Shown: in pieces, positions 1 to 5,004 of the stretch
Numbering within the stretch: the first letter of the stretch is position 1
How the letters are laid out: the number at the start of each line of letters is the position of its first letter
Assembly (NCBI GenBank): GCA_023391185.1
Contig: JAEWBI010000033.1
Coordinates: 1-6,019 of the forward strand
DNA length: 6,019 bases
Reading direction: 5' to 3'
From: Bacillota bacterium
GTDB lineage: Bacteria > Bacillota_I > Bacilli_A > RF39 > UBA660
The notes under the pieces: generated by a model
The model's input: the letters and a program-made list of their open reading frames with translations, nothing else
The model's database searches: none
What the model was told of the DNA's origin: nothing
Position numbers and translations under genes: made by a program

Positions 1-20
1 TAGGATATTTTATTATTATA

Positions 21-97
21 TGGTAACTCGTATGGGTTTCGAACCCATGAATACCGCCTTGAGAGGGCGGCGTGTTAAACCCCTTCACCAACGAGTC
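21..97 (-). tRNA. tRNA-Glu (anticodon CTC)
   Basis: The minus strand folds as a full cloverleaf with an encoded CCA end at 21-23. The acceptor arm is GACTCGT paired with ACGAGTT, with a G1-U72 wobble. The D-stem is GTG/CAC, the anticodon stem CCGCC/GGCGG, the loop CTCTCAA, the variable region TATTC, and the T-arm ATGGG/CCCAT with loop TTCGAAA. The anticodon is CTC at 61-63, which reads the GAG glutamate codon. The body resembles the usual Bacillota tRNA-Glu(TTC) but has C at position 34, so it is a second, GAG-specific isoacceptor. It is the last gene before the window edge and its terminator lies outside. Confidence 0.95.
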
Positions 98-360
98 AAA
101 TAAACTATAATATAGTATACACTAAAACAGGCTAATTGAGCAAGATATTTTTTATTAATTTATTTAAAGTTGTATCATTAAGAACATTAAAATCACTACA
201 TTAATAACATTTTTTCCTGCTATAGTAAATTCACAATTATATTAATTAATATTACGGTTATAATAGGCAGTTTTAGCCATTGTTTTAGTATCTACTATAT
301 TTATATGTAATAATTTAGTTTACTTAAAATAGGCACTTATAAAGAGAATATATTCATATA
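98..360. other. AT-rich gene-free gap between deformylase and tRNA-Glu
   Basis: About 260 bases without a supportable gene on either strand. It contains the tRNA-Glu promoter at its low-coordinate end. Only tiny ORFs without ribosome binding sites occur, and there is no GC-rich hairpin with a T-tail. Just after the deformylase stop, an all-AT inverted repeat (AATATA / TATATT around 346-356) might weakly terminate, but it lacks a clear T-run. Nothing else is seen. Confidence 0.6.
114..119 (-). promoter_or_regulatory. Probable -10 element of the tRNA-Glu promoter
   Basis: The minus strand carries TATACT at 114-119, preceded directly by TG. The start site would be near 107, about 10 bases before the mature tRNA, a normal leader length for a tRNA. 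The -35 is weak: the best candidate is TTGCTC about 18 bases upstream. Confidence 0.5.
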
Positions 361-966
361 TTAATTTTCATCACTGTATTGTTTCACTATCATCCTAACA
401 CTTTGATACTTAAATTCTTCTGATATAGATAAAATTTCATGTGGATTTCTTTCCCTAATACTCTTTCTTTGACCAACATTAACATCATAATAAATAATAT
501 CAGCCCTATCTATATATTCAATACCATCCAAATGATCAATCTCATGACAAATAATGATTGCTTCAAAACCTTCTACTGTTTTAACATGTTTACTTCCATC
601 TATATCTTGATATCTAAACTTTATACGAAAAGGTCTCTTTACTCTTCCAATCGCATTATTAACACTCATGCAAGCTTCGTAATAAATTTGTGCGCCTTCC
701 ATTTTTGTAATAACCGGATTGAAGTATGATGTGATAACAAACTTTTTTATCTTCTCATCCATTTCACAAACTTTATTATCAGTCATAACCAAAATAAATC
801 TTTCATTTATACCAAATTGTGGAGCTGCAGCTGCATAAGCACTCTTTTCCAAACAAACTTCTTTTATACTTTCAATAATACTTTTATAATCCTTTGTAAA
901 ATCAAGCACTTCCTTAGATACTTCCTTAAGTCTTTTATCATCTGATTTTATTAGTTCTAATTTCAT
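361..966 (-). CDS. def: Peptide deformylase, divergent
   Basis: A metallohydrolase that removes the formyl group from the N-terminal formyl-methionine of new proteins in the cytoplasm. It has 201 residues, within the usual range. The three family motifs appear in order. Motif 1 is AYAAAAPQ (residues 43-50), ending in the catalytic Gln50. Motif 2 is EACMS (97-101), giving metal ligand Cys99. Motif 3 is HEIDH (141-145), giving ligands His141 and His145 and catalytic base Glu142. All catalytic residues are kept, but motif 1 lacks the glycines of the usual GxGLAAPQ and motif 2 differs from EGCLS, so this is a divergent member and may be a second deformylase in the genome. The ATG start is set by GGAGG at 972-976, five bases upstream. 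It stands alone, with its own promoter directly behind the previous gene's terminator. No formyltransferase gene is adjacent. Confidence 0.9.
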   Translation of the reverse strand: MKLELIKSDDKRLKEVSKEVLDFTKDYKSIIESIKEVCLEKSAYAAAAPQFGINERFILVMTDNKVCEMDEKIKKFVITSYFNPVITKMEGAQIYYEACMSVNNAIGRVKRPFRIKFRYQDIDGSKHVKTVEGFEAIIICHEIDHLDGIEYIDRADIIYYDVNVGQRKSIRERNPHEILSISEEFKYQSVRMIVKQYSDEN

Positions 967-993
967 TTATGCCTCCATTATTTTCTACTATTT

Positions 994-1002
994 AGTATAA
1001 CA
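994..1002 (-). promoter_or_regulatory. Extended -10 promoter of the deformylase gene
   Basis: The minus strand reads TG-T-TATACT (an extended -10 motif) at 994-1002. It begins at the T-tract that ends the upstream terminator. No good -35 lies 16-18 bases upstream, which fits an extended -10 promoter. The start site would be near 987, giving a leader of about 20 bases that contains the GGAGG site. Confidence 0.5.
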
Positions 1003-1030
1003 AAAAAACCAAACTATTACTAGTTTAGTT
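1002..1030 (-). terminator. Intrinsic terminator overlapping the signal peptidase stop codon
   Basis: On the minus strand, AACTAAACTA (1021-1030), loop GTAA, and TAGTTTGGTT (1007-1016) form a 10-bp stem with one G-U pair, then run into a T-tract (1002-1008). The left arm contains the last codon (AAC) and the TAA stop (1025-1027) of the signal peptidase gene. The G-U pair makes the stem complete only in minus-strand RNA, which agrees with the direction of transcription. Confidence 0.8.
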
Positions 1031-2026
1031 TACTCCAAATAATTTATCTACTAAATCTCCTAAATGAGGAACAACATATTCCACCTTACTTACTAATTGA
1101 TTAACTTCAGTATCAGGATAATCATATCCAGAATTATTATCTCCCATAGTTGTAAAAGTTAAAACTTCTGCATCATTTTTCTTAACAATACGATGCGTAA
1201 GAATATGTCCTTTATAATTAAACTGTACTACATCATCGACTTTCAAATCATTAATATCAATCTTATTAATATCTCTCACAATAAGTAAATCTCCTTCACT
1301 TATCGCATTTTCCATAGAATTATTACTCATTATGCTAAGTTTATATTTAGTAATATTGGAACTTAACAAACTAAATATAATCCATACATATATAAATAAA
1401 TATAATAAAAGATGGCCAAAATCTTTAGCACTTCCATATTTCTCTATTATTTCTTTCTCACTAGTAAGTCCAATCATTATGCAAAGTGGAAGTAGTAATA
1501 ATAAAATTCCATTAGTATATGAAGGAATATCAGGATAAATAGGTAATAGAAAAAATACTATTTCTGATATAAATATGTAAATAAAAACTGACTTAAAATT
1601 ATATTTAGGTGCTATATAAGTAATCACTAAATCATTTGCAAGTACAAATAATCCAAAATTAGCAAACACATCTAGTAAACTTAGATCATTAATAAAACTT
1701 AAACTACCTAGTAAAAGCAAATCTATTATAGCCATAATAAAGCAAATAGTTTTATTATTATCTATATTCTTACTCGCTTCACAATATCTAAAATGAAACA
1801 AAGTAGCAGCTAATTTTAATATTACATAAAAGCCAAAAAAATAAAGTAAATTTAGTTTAGTATAATCTATATAAGACCCTTTAGCATCATAAAATAATAA
1901 CAAAAGATAATATAAAGAAAAGAAAATTAGACTGTATTTGACAAATATTTTATATACAATTTTGTTACTTTCAATATATCTCTCATTAAAGTCTATTCTT
2001 TTATATTCCAAACCAAAAATTTTCAT
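1025..2026 (-). CDS. SipW/archaeal-type signal peptidase I with a multi-pass N-terminal extension
   Basis: A membrane serine protease (family S26, Ser/His subtype) predicted to cut signal peptides of exported proteins outside the membrane. The C-terminal catalytic part has nucleophile Ser237 in NNSMENAI (235-242) followed by GDLLIVR, then LTHRIV with His278 in place of the bacterial Lys, then TMGDNN (293-298) with Asp296 and a further Asp302. The protein has 333 residues, against about 180-200 for SipW-like enzymes. The extra N-terminal part (about residues 30-200) is strongly hydrophobic, with roughly six membrane segments (31-48, 57-77, 92-112, 117-138, 144-163, 171-187). A further segment at 205-223 takes the usual anchor position before the serine. 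The C-terminal membrane segment common in this subtype is missing: the protein ends soon after VPHLG. The start is ATG with GAGGG seven bases upstream. No substrate gene (pilin, TasA-like) is in view. The catalytic domain is certain by motif; the role of the N-terminal domain is unknown. Confidence 0.85.
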   Translation of the reverse strand: MKIFGLEYKRIDFNERYIESNKIVYKIFVKYSLIFFSLYYLLLLFYDAKGSYIDYTKLNLLYFFGFYVILKLAATLFHFRYCEASKNIDNNKTICFIMAIIDLLLLGSLSFINDLSLLDVFANFGLFVLANDLVITYIAPKYNFKSVFIYIFISEIVFFLLPIYPDIPSYTNGILLLLLPLCIMIGLTSEKEIIEKYGSAKDFGHLLLYLFIYVWIIFSLLSSNITKYKLSIMSNNSMENAISEGDLLIVRDINKIDINDLKVDDVVQFNYKGHILTHRIVKKNDAEVLTFTTMGDNNSGYDYPDTEVNQLVSKVEYVVPHLGDLVDKLFGVN

Positions 2027-2055
2027 ATATACACCCTCGCTACCTTACAATAATT

Positions 2056-2084
2056 AGTATACAACAAAAAAAGAAAGTTAACAA
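2056..2084 (-). promoter_or_regulatory. Promoter of the signal peptidase gene
   Basis: The -35 is TTGTTA (2079-2084) and the -10 is TATACT (2056-2061), 17 bases apart on the minus strand. Transcription should start near 2049, with GAGGG at 2034-2038 before the ATG. The -35 lies in the loop and inner arm of the hairpin at 2069-2101, so the promoter is embedded in that terminator-like structure. Confidence 0.55.
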
Positions 2085-2101
2085 TATAACAACTTTCTTT
2101 T
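2062..2101 (-). terminator. Orphan terminator-like hairpin upstream of the signal peptidase gene
   Basis: On the minus strand an 11-bp stem, AAAAGAAAGTT (2091-2101) with AACTTTCTTTT (2069-2079), encloses an 11-base loop and continues into T's. No gene is intact between this hairpin and the tRNA-Met terminator upstream. It could therefore be the leftover terminator of a lost gene or a second stop for read-through. It precedes the predicted start site near 2049, so it is not an attenuator of that transcript. The stem is nearly all A-T beyond two G-C pairs, so its strength is doubtful. Confidence 0.5.
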
Positions 2102-2224
2102 CTTATATAAAATTTTATTTTAATTGACAGTCAAATCCACCTAGATAAAATTTAAAATATTAATTATATTTGGATATTCTTTTAGTTCCTTAAATTTCTC
2201 ATATTTACTTTTCTATTTTTAATA

Positions 2225-2260
2225 TAACAAAAAAACTCAAACTATATATAGTCTGAGTTT
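2225..2260 (-). terminator. Intrinsic terminator of tRNA-Met
   Basis: The minus strand has AAACTCAGACTA (2249-2260), loop TATA, and TAGTTTGAGTTT (2233-2244). This is a 12-bp stem with a single G-U pair, followed by a T-run to 2229. It begins 12 bases after the tRNA's CCA end. Confidence 0.9.
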
Positions 2261-2271
2261 AATTATCTATT

Positions 2272-2348
2272 TGGTAGCGACGGAGAGATTCGAACTCACG
2301 ACCTACCGGGTATGAACCGGTTGCTCTAGCCAACTGAGCTACATCGCC
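2272..2348 (-). tRNA. tRNA-Met (anticodon CAT), elongator type
   Basis: The cloverleaf on the minus strand has acceptor GGCGATG paired with CGTCGCT, an encoded CCA, the anticodon stem ACCGG/CCGGT and the loop TTCATAC. The initiator's three consecutive G-C pairs in the anticodon stem and unpaired 1-72 position are absent, and the body matches elongator tRNA-Met of Bacillota rather than the CAT-bearing tRNA-Ile2. The T-stem carries one U-U mismatch (GTGAG against CTCTC). It has its own promoter and terminator, so it is a single-gene unit. Confidence 0.92.
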
Positions 2349-2366
2349 ATGTCAAACGACAAATAA

Positions 2367-2395
2367 ATTATATCAAATCTAGCAATCGTTGACAA
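2367..2395 (-). promoter_or_regulatory. Promoter of tRNA-Met
   Basis: The -35 is TTGTCA (2390-2395) and the -10 a perfect TATAAT (2367-2372), with a 17-base spacer ending in TGA, which also makes an extended -10. The start near 2360 leaves about 11 bases before the mature tRNA. It is the closest to consensus in the window, as expected for a stable-RNA gene. Confidence 0.85.
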
Positions 2396-2433
2396 TACTT
2401 TTTTTGCTTTTTCTTTAAAATATGGAATACTCA

Positions 2434-2462
2434 CAATAAAAATAAAAAGCACCTAAGTGCTT
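2434..2462 (-). terminator. Intrinsic terminator of the perR-rubrerythrin operon
   Basis: AAGCAC (2457-2462), loop TTAG, and GTGCTT (2447-2452) form a 6-bp stem on the minus strand, followed by a T-rich tail to about 2434. It lies 5 bases past the rubrerythrin stop codon. Confidence 0.85.
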
Positions 2463-2467
2463 ATTTA

Positions 2468-3007
2468 TTAATAATTCTCGTTTAGTATTTCAAAATATGA
2501 TTGAGGATGAGCACATACTGGACAAACATTAGGTGCTTTTTTACCAAAATGTACATGCCCACAATTACGACAGATCCACATTGTTTCTTCTTCTTTTTCA
2601 AATACAGTGTTACCATCTAAATTAGCTATCATTTTTCTGTATCTTTCTTCATGGCGTTTTTCGATTTCTCCAACACCTTTAAATAAATTAGCTATTCTTG
2701 TGAATCCTTCTGCAGCAGCTACTTCTGCAAACTCTGCATACATATCTGTCCACTCATAGTTTTCACCAGCAGCAGCATCTTTCAAATTAGTCATTGTATC
2801 AGGTACTTCGCCTTCATGTAATGCCTTAAACCATAATTTGGCATGTTCTTTTTCATTTTGCGCAGTCTCTTCAAAGATTGCAGCAATTTGCTCAAAACCT
2901 TCCTTTTTAGCTTTTGAAGCATAATAAGTATATTTATTTCTTGCTTGACTTTCTCCAGCAAAAGCTGCTAATAAATTAGCTTCTGTTTTACTTCCTTTTA
3001 ATTCCAT
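2468..3007 (-). CDS. rbr: Rubrerythrin (peroxide-reducing di-iron protein)
   Basis: A cytoplasmic peroxidase of anaerobes that reduces hydrogen peroxide to water with electrons passed through its rubredoxin domain. From the chosen ATG the protein has 179 residues. The N-terminal four-helix domain carries the di-iron ligands Glu19 (AGES), Glu52 and His55 (NEKEH), Glu92 and Glu95 (EFAE), and Glu116 and His119 (EIEKRH). The C-terminal rubredoxin domain has Cys146/Cys149 and Cys162/Cys165, the two Cys-x-x-Cys pairs that bind one iron. Reading could extend to an in-frame TTG at 3034 (nine more residues). The ATG at 3007 is preferred because MELKGSKTEANLL matches the family N-terminus, GAAAGGA lies upstream at 3019-3025, and the longer start would overlap perR. 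It follows perR by five bases, so it is co-transcribed and probably translationally coupled. Regulation is by PerR at the operator near 3422. Confidence 0.96.
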   Translation of the reverse strand: MELKGSKTEANLLAAFAGESQARNKYTYYASKAKKEGFEQIAAIFEETAQNEKEHAKLWFKALHEGEVPDTMTNLKDAAAGENYEWTDMYAEFAEVAAAEGFTRIANLFKGVGEIEKRHEERYRKMIANLDGNTVFEKEEETMWICRNCGHVHFGKKAPNVCPVCAHPQSYFEILNENY

Positions 3008-3012
3008 ATTAT

Positions 3013-3396
3013 CTAAATTCCTTTCTCTATACAATTAGGACATATTCCTTCAAAAACCAAATCTTTTGATATTATCTTATATTTAGTTTCTAATTCTATT
3101 TTATCATAAAATTCATCTGTAGCACTTATAAAAATATCACTAACTAAGTTACACGTAATACATCTTATATGATGATGTGGTTTAATAGTTTTATCAAATC
3201 TATCTTGATTATTTGATACTCCTATTCTTTTAATATAACCATTATCAGCTAAAGCATTTAAATTACGATAAACTGTACCTAAGCTAATATTAGGTATGAC
3301 ATCTCTTACCCTATTATAAATAGTTTCAGCAGTAGGATGATCATATGAATCCATAACTACTTTAAGTATAATATCTCTTTGATATGATTTCTTCAA
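3013..3396 (-). CDS. perR: PerR-type peroxide-sensing repressor (Fur family)
   Basis: A dimeric, metal-dependent DNA-binding repressor that loses DNA binding when peroxide oxidises its metal-site histidines. It has 127 residues, shorter than B. subtilis PerR because the N-terminal arm is reduced, as in clostridial homologues. The winged helix spans about residues 5-60, with recognition region ISLGTVYRNLNAL (37-49). The five PerR regulatory-metal ligands all have counterparts: His20, Asp68, His74, His76 and Asp87, matching B. subtilis His37, Asp85, His91, His93 and Asp104. The aspartate at 68 favours PerR over Fur or Zur. Cys79/Cys82 and Cys119/Cys122 form the structural zinc site. Translation starts at TTG: AGGAGG lies eight bases upstream, while the nearby ATG at 3401 runs into a stop after two codons. 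It is first in the operon with rubrerythrin and carries an operator over its own start site, so it is autoregulated. Confidence 0.93.
   Translation of the reverse strand: MKKSYQRDIILKVVMDSYDHPTAETIYNRVRDVIPNISLGTVYRNLNALADNGYIKRIGVSNNQDRFDKTIKPHHHIRCITCNLVSDIFISATDEFYDKIELETKYKIISKDLVFEGICPNCIEKGI
3019..3025 (-). promoter_or_regulatory. Ribosome binding site of rubrerythrin, inside the perR 3' end
   Basis: GAAAGGA on the minus strand lies 11 bases before the ATG at 3007. The spacing is a little long. The site sits within the last codons of perR, which supports the shorter rubrerythrin start and coupling to perR translation. Confidence 0.6.
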
Positions 3397-3404
3397 AACA
3401 TATT

Positions 3405-3410
3405 CCTCCT
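3405..3410 (-). promoter_or_regulatory. Strong ribosome binding site fixing the perR TTG start
   Basis: A perfect AGGAGG stands eight bases before TTG at 3394-3396. The ATG at 3399-3401 is only three bases from it and opens a two-codon frame (ATG TTT TGA), so the TTG must be the start. Confidence 0.85.
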
Positions 3411-3414
3411 AATC

Positions 3415-3429
3415 TAGTAATTATTACTA
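3415..3429. promoter_or_regulatory. PerR box (operator) of the perR-rbr operon
   Basis: TAGTAAT-T-ATTACTA is a perfect 7-1-7 palindrome, the layout of the Bacillus PerR box (TTATAAT-N-ATTATAA), from which it differs at two positions per arm. It begins about 8 bases after the -10 element, so it covers the transcription start and first transcribed bases, where a bound repressor would block initiation. The adjacent gene encodes PerR, which supports the reading. Confidence 0.8.
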
Positions 3430-3436
3430 CATTTTA

Positions 3437-3465
3437 AGTATATCAACTTATTTAATTAAAGTCAA
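3437..3465 (-). promoter_or_regulatory. Promoter of the perR-rbr operon
   Basis: The -35 is TTGACT (3460-3465) and the -10 TATACT (3437-3442), exactly 17 bases apart, with TGA directly before the -10 (extended -10). The start should fall near 3430, at the edge of the operator. The -35 begins only two bases after the T-tract of the upstream operon's terminator. Confidence 0.87.
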
Positions 3466-3466
3466 T

Positions 3467-3490
3467 AAAAAAAGTAGTAACAATTACTAC
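3467..3490 (-). terminator. Intrinsic terminator of the glycosyltransferase operon, also a second PerR-box-like palindrome
   Basis: On the minus strand GTAGTAA (3484-3490), loop TTG, and TTACTAC (3474-3480) form a 7-bp stem followed by seven T's (3467-3473). It starts one base after the stop codon of the glycosyltransferase gene. As DNA, 3475-3489 (TAGTAACAATTACTA) matches the perR operator at 13 of 15 positions, so it may also bind PerR about 45-59 bases upstream of the perR start site. Confidence 0.85.
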
Positions 3491-3491
3491 C

Positions 3492-4448
3492 TTAATCAGT
3501 TTTCTTACTAATTATAAATCTTGGCCTAGTTTTAGTCTCACTATATGTTTTTCCAACATACTCACCTATTATTCCAATTGAAATCATCTGAAGACCACCT
3601 AAAAACCAAATTGAAATAGATAAGAACGTCCATCCAGCTACAGTATTACCTGTTAACTTTTGTATCAGTGAATATATCATAATACCTAAACTAATAAATA
3701 AAATTATGATTCCTAGAATACAAATAAATCTAAGAGGTCTAACAGTGAAAGAAGTAATACCATCCAAAGCAAAATTCATCATTTTTCTAAAAGAATACTT
3801 GCTTTTACCAGCAATTCTTTCATTTCTTTCATAATAGACAAAATCATGCTTAAAACCAATTAGAGGAAAAATTCCTCGTAAAAAAAGATTAACCTCTTTA
3901 TAATTTTCAAACTCGTCTAGTACTTTCTTACTTGTTAGTCTATAATCTGCATGATCATAAATAATATCCACACCCATAAATTTCATTAATTTATAAAATA
4001 ATCTAGCTGTATTTTGTTTAAACCAAGAGTCTTTGTCTCGTTTACTTCTTATACCATATACAATTTCATTACCCTGATTATACTTCTCAATCATCACATC
4101 TATAGCATTTATATCATCCTGTAAATCTGCATCCATAGTAATAACTATATCTGCTTTTGTTTTAGCACTTAGTAATCCTGCTACCAAAGCATTTTGATGA
4201 CCGGTATTTCTTGATAAACTTATTCCTTGAAATAACTTATCTTCTTTATTTATTTTTTCTATTATACTCCATGTTAAATCGACTGAGCCATCATCAACGT
4301 ATAAAACATGACTATCTTTATCTATAACATGACTTTTAATTAAATTGTTCATTTTCTTGCTTAGAATTTTAGTAGTTTCTAACAAAACTTTCTCTTCATT
4401 ATAACAAGGTATAACTAAATATAAAATTTTTTTGTTTTCTTTTTTCAC
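3492..4448 (-). CDS. Membrane-anchored family-2 glycosyltransferase (DPM1/GtrB-like), second in operon
   Basis: Predicted to move a sugar from a nucleotide donor to a polyprenyl phosphate on the inner face of the membrane, making a lipid-linked sugar for cell-surface glycans. The GT-A catalytic domain spans about residues 7-235. It has IPCYNEE (13-19), DDGS (52-55) for the nucleotide, and DADLQDD (106-112), whose aspartates bind the metal, plus the juxtamembrane KSKYSFRKM (215-223). Two membrane segments follow (about 241-262 and 271-295), then a basic cytoplasmic tail ending GEYVGKTYSETKTRPRF-type sequence. Its 318 residues are normal for the GtrB/ArnC/DPM1-like group. It starts with GTG and overlaps the upstream stop as GTGA, with no clear ribosome binding site, so translation probably depends on coupling. 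The sugar donor cannot be told from sequence. Confidence 0.88.
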   Translation of the reverse strand: MKKENKKILYLVIPCYNEEKVLLETTKILSKKMNNLIKSHVIDKDSHVLYVDDGSVDLTWSIIEKINKEDKLFQGISLSRNTGHQNALVAGLLSAKTKADIVITMDADLQDDINAIDVMIEKYNQGNEIVYGIRSKRDKDSWFKQNTARLFYKLMKFMGVDIIYDHADYRLTSKKVLDEFENYKEVNLFLRGIFPLIGFKHDFVYYERNERIAGKSKYSFRKMMNFALDGITSFTVRPLRFICILGIIILFISLGIMIYSLIQKLTGNTVAGWTFLSISIWFLGGLQMISIGIIGEYVGKTYSETKTRPRFIISKKTD

Positions 4449-4996
4449 TTTTTAACACTATAAAATATAGATACTACTTCTGCAAAACCATGTAAGATAG
4501 AAGTGTTATTTTTAATAGCAATCCCTTTTCCCAATGCTTTACCACCTATAGTTAAAGAAGCAACAATTCCTGTAATAACTAATGTTGTTGGTAAACTTGG
4601 AAAATTAAATTTATCGGATATAGATGCTGCAACAATAACTCCTGCTGAACCCGAAATGATACCACATATATCACCTACTACATCGTTGCAAAAAGATGAC
4701 ACTTTATCAGCGTTTTTTATAAACTTAACAGCTATATCAGCACCAGCTACTTTCTGAGCACTCATTGAATTAAAAGGTCCGATATCAGCGCTTGTTACAG
4801 AAACACCTATCATATCAAATAATACTCCTAATAATACAAAAAGTATTAATATTAATATGCCGACTATCATACTTACATTTGAAAGAATTGTCTCTGAAGC
4901 AAATGAAAATGTAATAGATATAACAAAAGCAAGTATTGTAATTTTGATTATCCAAGCTGCGTTAGAATTTTTCTTTTTTTCTTTTTTCTTTTCCAT
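4445..4996 (-). CDS. Small membrane protein, DUF21/CorB-like at most, unknown function
   Basis: I do not recognise a firm family. The protein has 183 residues: a Lys/Glu-rich N-terminus (residues 2-9), two membrane helices (about 14-33 and 41-66), a middle stretch GVSVTSADIGPFNSMSAQKV then GADIAVKFIKNADKVSSFCNDVVGDICGIISGSAG (about 64-118), and two more hydrophobic segments (107-126, 134-152). The middle, with an A-x-x-F-N-S motif, a NADKVSSF segment and a following VGDI, recalls the DUF21 domain of CorB/CNNM magnesium-cobalt proteins. The CBS pair and C-terminal CorC domain are absent. The stop of the upstream glycosyltransferase overlaps its AGAGGA site (5001-5006), and its own TGA overlaps the next GTG start. 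That tight packing between two GtrB-like enzymes suggests a linked role. A lipid-sugar flippase (the GtrA position) is conceivable, but the sequence does not look like GtrA. Confidence 0.6.
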   Translation of the reverse strand: MEKKKEKKKNSNAAWIIKITILAFVISITFSFASETILSNVSMIVGILILILFVLLGVLFDMIGVSVTSADIGPFNSMSAQKVAGADIAVKFIKNADKVSSFCNDVVGDICGIISGSAGVIVAASISDKFNFPSLPTTLVITGIVASLTIGGKALGKGIAIKNNTSILHGFAEVVSIFYSVKK

Positions 4997-5004
4997 ACTA
5001 TCCT

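Noticed and set aside
242..280. 12-codon ATG frame on the minus strand in the gap after the deformylase
   Set aside because: No ribosome binding site and too short to judge; nothing supports translation.
439..729. 96-codon open frame on the plus strand
   Set aside because: Lies opposite the deformylase gene, has low-complexity Ile/Asn/Tyr-rich composition and no ribosome binding site; a shadow frame.
1332..1538. 68-codon open frame on the plus strand
   Set aside because: Lies opposite the membrane part of the signal peptidase, with no family features or promoter.
2272..2348. Initiator tRNA or tRNA-Ile2 for the CAT anticodon
   Set aside because: The anticodon stem lacks the initiator G-C triplet, position 1-72 pairs as G-U, and the body matches elongator tRNA-Met of Bacillota.
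3008..3034. Nine-residue longer rubrerythrin from a TTG start
   Set aside because: It would overlap perR and lacks a ribosome binding site, and the family N-terminus begins at the later ATG.
4503..4757. 84-codon open frame on the plus strand
   Set aside because: Antisense to the small membrane protein; its hydrophobic look mirrors the opposite strand's composition.
4445..4996. Assignment of the 183-residue protein as a GtrA flippase
   Set aside because: The position suits, but GtrA proteins are shorter and lack the polar FNSM/NADKVSSF centre; no sequence support.
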